The notes beneath the pieces are model-generated. The model was not told the origin of the DNA, searched no databases, and worked only from the letters and a program-made list of their open reading frames with translations. Of a stretch of DNA of 11,015 bases, positions 5,920 to 11,015 are shown piece after piece. The DNA lies in contig JAQCLA010000061.1 of NCBI GenBank assembly GCA_027592105.1, positions 1 through 11,015 of the forward strand, written 5' to 3'. Source of the DNA: Pseudomonadota bacterium. GTDB taxonomy: Bacteria > Pseudomonadota > Alphaproteobacteria > Rhodobacterales > Rhodobacteraceae. The translations under genes and the position numbers were made by a program. The first letter of the stretch is position 1. The number at the start of each line of letters is the position of its first letter.

Positions 5920-7092
5920 CTATCCACTGATTAGATTGGGCAAGTCCACAGGCATCACAGCGCAGCGATCGGGTTCATCCCATGGCGTGCCACGGGTGAC
6001 AAGGTCAAACAAGCCATCGCGCCCGACCAGTGTCAGATCGCAAATGGCAGGAAAGGCGCAGCCCTTGGCGCAGCCCGAGATGTGCAAGCTGGCATTGGTT
6101 GGCAGGTGCTTTGCAAGGCTGCGCGCCAGCTTGCGGGTTTCCCCGCCAGCTTGCGGGCAGCCCGGTGCGCCTATGCATGCGTGAATCCGCAACAATGGAT
6201 CATCGGGATCGGTGATCAGCGTCTGCAATCCAGTCAACGCCGCCGTATCCGCAAGACCGGGCAGAAACAGCATGCGCCACGGCGTGATCCGCAGCAGACC
6301 CTCGGTCGCTGCCGCAAGCGTGACGAGGTTATCTGGCGTTAGCTGACCAAAGCCTGCCGCAACAAGCAGGCCATCCGGCACAAGTCCGGGACGCGGTGCT
6401 CTGGCGACGGCGTTGGGCCTCAGGTCGCCTGTCAGCATCTCGGGAAGGGTCTGACCCGCCGCAATATGGCGCGCCATCCGACCGCGCCCATCCGCACCAA
6501 CCCCGCCGGAGGCAACAAACCAGCGCGCAAGGGCGAGAGCGAGGCTCACCGCTTCCCCAACATCGCGCGCGGCCCGGCCCGTAGCACAGCCATCGACGCG
6601 CACGATGAGCTGCGCACCAGCCGCCTCGATGCGAATGTCTCCGCTGGTCTTTGCAAGGTTTCGATCCGGGCCTGCATCAATGACGAAACCAAACTTGGAT
6701 GGAAGGCAAGCCAGATCAGGCGCAACGAGGCCCAATGACAACTGGGTTGCGATCAGCGTCTGCGGGTCATCGGCCCCAGTACCACGGAACGGGTCGACGA
6801 CGATGTTGCGTCGTCCCTCCACGCTGGGATCGGTATCCAGCAAGCCCATCTTCGCCAGCGCCGCAAGCAGGAGATCATGCTCCGTCTCGGTCACGCCGCG
6901 AAGTTGGAGGTTGGCACGATTTGTCAGATCGATCAGGCCGTTGCCGAATCGCAGAGCAATCTCGGCCAGACCGCGCGCCTGTTGCGGTGTCAACTCTCCA
7001 AGCATCGGGCGCACCCGCACCACGAACCCATCGCCCGAGGCCATCGGTCGATGCGCGCCGGGACACCAGCCGCGGATCGCAGGCGAGATCAT
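5920..7092 (-). CDS. cobG: Precorrin-3B synthase CobG (iron-sulfur monooxygenase)
   Basis: CobG uses molecular oxygen to hydroxylate C20 of precorrin-3A and form the gamma-lactone of precorrin-3B, the step that makes this the aerobic pathway. The 390-aa protein belongs to the nitrite/sulfite reductase-like family. It starts with the typical IRGWCPGAHRPMASGDG (residues 6-22), has LTNRANLQLRG at 56-66, and carries the four cysteines of the iron-sulfur centre as C306-x5-C312 and C341-x3-C345. The frame is open to an ATG at 7140, but that extension overlaps cobN out of frame. The ATG at 7092 makes an ATGA overlap with the cobN stop and has GGAGG 7 nt upstream. Some Rhodobacter species, such as R. 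capsulatus, use the unrelated CobZ instead; this organism has CobG. Confidence 0.96.
   Translation of the reverse strand: MISPAIRGWCPGAHRPMASGDGFVVRVRPMLGELTPQQARGLAEIALRFGNGLIDLTNRANLQLRGVTETEHDLLLAALAKMGLLDTDPSVEGRRNIVVDPFRGTGADDPQTLIATQLSLGLVAPDLACLPSKFGFVIDAGPDRNLAKTSGDIRIEAAGAQLIVRVDGCATGRAARDVGEAVSLALALARWFVASGGVGADGRGRMARHIAAGQTLPEMLTGDLRPNAVARAPRPGLVPDGLLVAAGFGQLTPDNLVTLAAATEGLLRITPWRMLFLPGLADTAALTGLQTLITDPDDPLLRIHACIGAPGCPQAGGETRKLARSLAKHLPTNASLHISGCAKGCAFPAICDLTLVGRDGLFDLVTRGTPWDEPDRCAVMPVDLPNLISG
6124..6157. repeat. Short direct repeat inside cobG
   Basis: CGCCAGCTTGCGGG occurs at 6124-6137 and again at 6144-6157, a 20-base period. It encodes roughly residues 312-323 of CobG, directly after the second iron-sulfur cysteine. 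As 20 is not a multiple of three, the copies are read in different frames. Confidence 0.6.
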
Positions 7093-10000
7093 GTTTCTGC
7101 CTCCAGCGCGGCGAGGATCGAATTGCGCCGCGACTGCCACAGACCCGCCCCGTGCAGCTCGGCAAATCGCGAGCGCATAGCAGCCAATGCCTCGGGGTTG
7201 GCCTGTTCAAGAAAGCCCGTCACTGCGTCATTCCCTAGCGTCGCGTCCCAGAACTGGTCGAAAAGATGCGGTCCAACGACACCTGCAAGATGGGCAAAAG
7301 CGGCCATATTTTCGAGCGTAGAGGCGATTTCCGCAGCGCCCCGAAAGCCATGCCTTTGCATCCCCGCGATCCAGCCGGGGTTGGCGGCGCGGGCCTGCAC
7401 GACACGGGCGATTTCCTCGGTTAAGGCGCGCGCGCGGGGACGGGCGGGGTCAGTATTGTCGACATGGTAAAGCCGCGCTGCGCCACCGGTGATGCCTTGG
7501 GCGGCGGCAAAACCTGCCTCGTGGGCGGCGTAATCTTCGGCCAGCAATAGATCGGTTTCAGGCAGGTCTTGAAGGTGGACAAAAGTATCGGCTTGCGCCA
7601 CGCGGGCCTTCAAGCCATCCATGTCGCGCGCCTGTTTGTCGCCATCGATGGCCCAAGCTGAAGCTGCCAGCCAAGCCTCGCCAGCCGCGCGGCGGCCGTC
7701 ATCGGAGAAATTCCCAAAGTGCTGTCCCATCCCGAGGCCGAAACTGCCCGGTGCCGGTCCATAGACGCGCACCTCATCGCGGCCGGCATAGGGGTTCCAG
7801 TCAGGTGCTTCATCGCGCTGACCCAACACTCGCACCGCTTGCTGAAACAAAGCAGTCAGGGTCGGAAACACATCACGAAACAAGCCCGATACCCGTAGTG
7901 TCACATCGATACGGGGGCGATCCAGCTCGGCGATGGGCAGCACTTCGATGCCTGCGACACGTTCCGAGCCTGCGTCCCAAACAGGCCGCACACCCAACAA
8001 CGCCAATGCCATGGCGAATTCCTCGCCTGCGGTACGCATCGTGGCCGAGCCCCATAGATCCACAATCAATCCGCGGGGCCAATCACCTTCATCCTGTAAA
8101 TGGCGGCGGATCAATTCTTCGGCGAGCACCGCACCTTGCCGAAAGGCCGCGCGGGTCGGTACGCTCCGCGGATCAGTTGTGAATAGGTTCCGCCCGGTCG
8201 GCAGGACATCGGACCGCCCCCGATAGGGCGAACCTGAAGGTCCTGCTTCGATCCGGCGTCCCGAAACCGCATCGATGAGTGCCTGACGTTCGGCACCCGC
8301 GGCCGCATGGCTATCAAAAGCCGCCTGCACCGCCTGCGCCCTGCCCCAGACATGCAGGCCGTCACCGAACTGGCTTTCCTTGACGTCGCAGACAAAGCGG
8401 TCGATGCGTGCAATCGCCTCGGCGGTGTTTGCGGCAGGGTCGATGCCGAGATCACCCTCGACGCCGAGGCTGCGGGCCTCGTCGCGGATATCGGTGATCA
8501 GGCGGTCGCGGCGGCGTGGATCAAGACCATCGGCGTTAGAAAACTCGTCAAGCAGCGCCTCGAGCCGGGCAAACCTATCCGGCGTGCCGGATAGCCGCAG
8601 CGGCGGCGGCACATGGCCGAGCGTTACGGCACCGATCCGACGCTTCGCTTGGGCAGCCTCTCCGGGATCGTTGACGATGAAGGGATAGATCACCGGCATA
8701 TGGCCGATCAGCGCCTCTGGCCAGCAGTCCCCAGATAGGGCGACAGCTTTGCCCGGCAGCCACTCCAGCGTGCCATGTGCGCCAACATGGACCAATGCAT
8801 CGACTTCACGGCGCAACCAAAGGTAGAAAGCGACATAGGCATGGCGCGGCACCCGTGACAGATCGTGATAGTCGTCGTCACGCGCCTCTGGCGTCCCGCG
8901 TTCGGGTTGAAGCGCGACAAGGGCCTTACCACGCCGAACCGCTGCGAAGGTAAACCCATTCGGCCCTGCATCGGGATCATCCTCGGGCCTACCCCAAGCT
9001 GATTGAAGCGTGTTACGGAGCGCCTTGGGTAAATCTTCCAGGGCTGCACGATAGTCGGTCAGAGCCCAATTTATGCGCGCGGCTCCCAAAGCGCCATGTA
9101 GGGTCGGACCGGGCGACAGGTCATGTCCCGCATTGGACAGATCGTCGAGAATCGCCTCGGCCGAGGCCAGTGCGTCGAGGCCGACGGCATGGGCCATGTT
9201 CCATGCACGCCCCGGGTAGGTCGACAGCACCAGTGCGACACGTCGCGCGGCAGGCGCGCTCTGGGACAGCCGATACCAGCCGGCCACCCGATCCGCGATA
9301 GCGGCGATGCGGGCGGGTTCAGGCGCATGGGTGTAACGGGCAAATTGGAGATGCGGATCGCGCGAACCGGGTTCCTTAAATGAGGCAACGCCTGCAAAAA
9401 GCCGTCCATCGACCTCAGGCAGGACAATGTGCATAGCAAGATCAGCTGGGGAAAGGCCACGCTCTGACCCTTCCCATGCCTTTCGCGTCGACGTGGCCAG
9501 CGCGATCTGGAACACCGGCACGCCAGCTGCATCGAGCGGTGACCGCCCGGCATCGCCGCGCCCCGAAAACGAGGTGGCATTGACGATAGCCACAGGTGCG
9601 AGCCGACCCACCTGGCCTTCTAGCCATTCACGCGCGCCCGGCGCCTTGAGCGACGGAACGAATAGTCCGAGCGCGTTAAATCCTCGGGACTGTAAGGCGG
9701 CGAAGAGAGCGGTGATCGGAGCAATATCGGCGGCGACAAGATAGGAGCGGTAGAAGACGACAAGAACCAGTGGCTTTTCGCTAGCAAAAAAAGCCATTGG
9801 CGCAGGACAGCAGACCCCCTCTGCGGGCGTCCATGCCCCAACCTCGGGCAGGGTCTTTGCACCAAGCACCGGACCGGCATAAAGCCCGGCCGCCAGCGCC
9901 ATCTGCGCGAGTGCAGCCTGCGACGCAACCGCACCCCCGGCATCGCAAAGCTTTACAAGGCGTTTGAGTGTCGAGGCTGGCACGGTCGAGACGGCGTCGA

Positions 10001-10379
10001 GCCGGGCATCGGGCCGCCCGTCCGCGGGCAGCACGGCCAGCGCTATCCCCTTTTGGCGTGCCAGCGCCTCAATCTGTTGCAGGCCGTAGGGCCAATAAGG
10101 CACCCCACCGATCAAGCGAATCAATATGCCTTTCGCATGCGACAAGGTCTGTTCGAGATAGATATCGACAGATAGCGGATGTTTGAGGGCCGCGATATTG
10201 GCAAGCCTCAAGCTTGGCAGTCGCCCCTCGGGGCCACCACCACGATGCCAACCCGCCGCGAAAGCCCCAAGATCGCTGTCCGAAAGGGACAAAACGACTA
10301 GATCCGCAGGCAATTGCCCCAGATCCGTTGGCGTCTCGGTTTCATCAAGCCCGTGGCTCTCGCGAAAGATGACATGCAT
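7089..10379 (-). CDS. cobN: Aerobic cobaltochelatase large subunit CobN
   Basis: CobN is the large substrate-binding subunit of the ATP-dependent cobaltochelatase, which with CobS and CobT inserts cobalt into hydrogenobyrinic acid a,c-diamide. It is related to the magnesium chelatase H subunit. The protein has 1096 aa, shorter than the roughly 1275 aa I recall for P. denitrificans but continuous with no stop or frameshift. Family motifs are IRLIGGVPYWPYG near residue 90, HVGAHGTLEWLPGKA around 530-545, IVDLWGSATMRTAGEEFA near 780, SGLFRDVFPTLTALFQQA around 830 and YGPAPGSFGLGMGQH around 875. The ATG at 10379 follows the cobW stop by 15 nt, with only a weak AGAG as Shine-Dalgarno. Its stop overlaps the cobG start. 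cobS and cobT are not in the window. Confidence 0.97.
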   Translation of the reverse strand: MHVIFRESHGLDETETPTDLGQLPADLVVLSLSDSDLGAFAAGWHRGGGPEGRLPSLRLANIAALKHPLSVDIYLEQTLSHAKGILIRLIGGVPYWPYGLQQIEALARQKGIALAVLPADGRPDARLDAVSTVPASTLKRLVKLCDAGGAVASQAALAQMALAAGLYAGPVLGAKTLPEVGAWTPAEGVCCPAPMAFFASEKPLVLVVFYRSYLVAADIAPITALFAALQSRGFNALGLFVPSLKAPGAREWLEGQVGRLAPVAIVNATSFSGRGDAGRSPLDAAGVPVFQIALATSTRKAWEGSERGLSPADLAMHIVLPEVDGRLFAGVASFKEPGSRDPHLQFARYTHAPEPARIAAIADRVAGWYRLSQSAPAARRVALVLSTYPGRAWNMAHAVGLDALASAEAILDDLSNAGHDLSPGPTLHGALGAARINWALTDYRAALEDLPKALRNTLQSAWGRPEDDPDAGPNGFTFAAVRRGKALVALQPERGTPEARDDDYHDLSRVPRHAYVAFYLWLRREVDALVHVGAHGTLEWLPGKAVALSGDCWPEALIGHMPVIYPFIVNDPGEAAQAKRRIGAVTLGHVPPPLRLSGTPDRFARLEALLDEFSNADGLDPRRRDRLITDIRDEARSLGVEGDLGIDPAANTAEAIARIDRFVCDVKESQFGDGLHVWGRAQAVQAAFDSHAAAGAERQALIDAVSGRRIEAGPSGSPYRGRSDVLPTGRNLFTTDPRSVPTRAAFRQGAVLAEELIRRHLQDEGDWPRGLIVDLWGSATMRTAGEEFAMALALLGVRPVWDAGSERVAGIEVLPIAELDRPRIDVTLRVSGLFRDVFPTLTALFQQAVRVLGQRDEAPDWNPYAGRDEVRVYGPAPGSFGLGMGQHFGNFSDDGRRAAGEAWLAASAWAIDGDKQARDMDGLKARVAQADTFVHLQDLPETDLLLAEDYAAHEAGFAAAQGITGGAARLYHVDNTDPARPRARALTEEIARVVQARAANPGWIAGMQRHGFRGAAEIASTLENMAAFAHLAGVVGPHLFDQFWDATLGNDAVTGFLEQANPEALAAMRSRFAELHGAGLWQSRRNSILAALEAET
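7100..7104 (-). promoter_or_regulatory. Ribosome binding site deciding the cobG start
   Basis: GGAGG on the minus strand, 7 nt before the ATG at 7092, lies inside the last codons of cobN. It supports the ATGA-overlap start over the longer frame from 7140. Confidence 0.65.
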
Positions 10380-10394
10380 TGGGGCGTCTCTGCG

Positions 10395-11015
10395 TTAATG
10401 CGCAGCTTGTGCGCTGGGTGTTAGCACATTGCGGATCGCCTCCACATCGATATCGTCATGTTCTGCGATTACTACCAGTCGGCCGCGCCGTTCTTCCGCC
10501 TCGGTCCAAGGGCGGTCATACTGGTGACGCACCCGCGCACCGACCGCCTGCACCAAAAGGCGCATCGGCTTGCCGGTGACCGCAGCATAGCCTTTCACCC
10601 GCAGGATGTTGCGCTGCTCAGCCAGTTCGGTGATCCGAGCCACCAGATCAGCCGGATCACAAATTTCGGAAATTTCGATCACAACGCTGTCGAAATCATC
10701 ATGTTCATGATCATCATGGTCGTCGTGATGGCTGGGGCGCGCGTCGATGTCATCCTCAGCGGCGGCCTCAAGGCCAAGGATGATGCGCGCATCGACCGCG
10801 CCCTCGACAACCTCGATGATCGGCAACGGGCGTGGGGCCTCAGCCGCGATCACTGCACGAGCGCGTGCGACGCCTTCTGGCCCTGCGAGATCGGGTTTGG
10901 TCAGAAGCACAATATCGGCGCAAGCTATTTGATCCTCAAACACTTCGGAGAGCGGCGTTTCATGGTCGATGCTTTCATCGGCCAAACGCTGGGCATCGAC
11001 GGCGGCCACATTCGG
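10395..11015 (-). CDS. cobW: CobW, COG0523 family GTPase (C-terminal 206 residues; start off the right edge)
   Basis: CobW belongs to the G3E/COG0523 family of GTPases and is thought to help supply cobalt to cobaltochelatase, which fits its place directly before cobN. The window holds the C-terminal part only, about 206 of an expected 350 residues. Visible are AAVDAQRL (around in-window residues 4-11), the nucleotide-base motif TKPD in VLLTKPDL (about 36-43), then a histidine/aspartate-rich linker HHDDHDDHEHDD (about 96-107, bases 10695-10730), followed by the CobW C-terminal domain. The P-loop and the cysteine metal motif of the family would lie beyond the right edge. A GTG at 11009 is an internal valine, not the start, since the frame continues to the edge and GTPase sequence is already under way. 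It is the first gene seen in the operon and ends 15 nt before cobN. Confidence 0.93.
   Translation of the reverse strand, partial: PNVAAVDAQRLADESIDHETPLSEVFEDQIACADIVLLTKPDLAGPEGVARARAVIAAEAPRPLPIIEVVEGAVDARIILGLEAAAEDDIDARPSHHDDHDDHEHDDFDSVVIEISEICDPADLVARITELAEQRNILRVKGYAAVTGKPMRLLVQAVGARVRHQYDRPWTEAEERRGRLVVIAEHDDIDVEAIRNVLTPSAQAAH

Noticed and set aside
6605..7470. Plus-strand open frames of about 190 codons opposite cobG and cobN
   Set aside because: Same reason: antisense of well-supported genes, no motif, no plausible ribosome binding site.
10380..10394. Cobalamin riboswitch or promoter between cobW and cobN
   Set aside because: The gap is 15 nt, far too short for a riboswitch, and no other intergenic region exists in the window.
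11007..11009. GTG as a start of a short CobW
   Set aside because: The frame continues to the window edge with residues fitting the CobW GTPase domain; the codon is an internal valine and the gene is only cut by the window.

Overview
This window is a stretch of a cobalamin (vitamin B12) corrin-ring operon of the aerobic, late-cobalt-insertion type. Diagnostic genes are cobG (precorrin-3B synthase), cobN (cobaltochelatase large subunit) and cobW. The GC-rich sequence, the style of the proteins and the gene order point to an alphaproteobacterium, most likely Rhodobacterales-like. That placement is inference from memory of protein families, not from a search.

All genes except cobK lie on the minus strand, so the operon reads from right to left: cobW (5' part missing, running off the right edge), cobN, cobG, cobH, cobI, cobJ, then cobK on the plus strand, then cobL, cobE, cobM and cobB (3' half missing, running off the left edge). 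Packing is extreme. The largest gap is the 15 nt between cobW and cobN. Four junctions are four-base ATGA stop/start overlaps (cobN/cobG, cobH/cobI, cobI/cobJ, cobE/cobM). cobM/cobB overlap by 8 nt, cobL/cobE by 4 or 19 nt, and cobG/cobH are 3 nt apart. No stretch over 300 bases lacks a gene, and no riboswitch, tRNA, mobile element or CRISPR array is visible. The operon promoter, and any cobalamin riboswitch, must lie beyond the right edge.

The enzymes form nearly the whole route from precorrin-3A to the a,c-diamide and cobalt insertion: CobG (precorrin-3A to 3B), CobJ (C17 methylation), CobM (C11), CobK (precorrin-6A reduction), CobL (C5/C15 methylation and decarboxylation), CobH (methyl migration to hydrogenobyrinate), CobB (a,c-amidation) and CobN (cobalt chelation with CobST, not in the window). 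CobI makes the precorrin-3A substrate. CobE and CobW are accessory. CobF, the C1 methyltransferase of this pathway, is not in the window.

The most unusual part is the antiparallel cobK. Its start codon shares two bases with the divergent cobL start codon (CATG, 3084-3087), and its 3' end overlaps the convergent cobJ by 28 bp around an inverted repeat. The strand opposite cobK is open for 245 codons, linking cobJ to cobL. I see no undescribed enzymatic system here; the novelty, if any, lies in this overlapping architecture.
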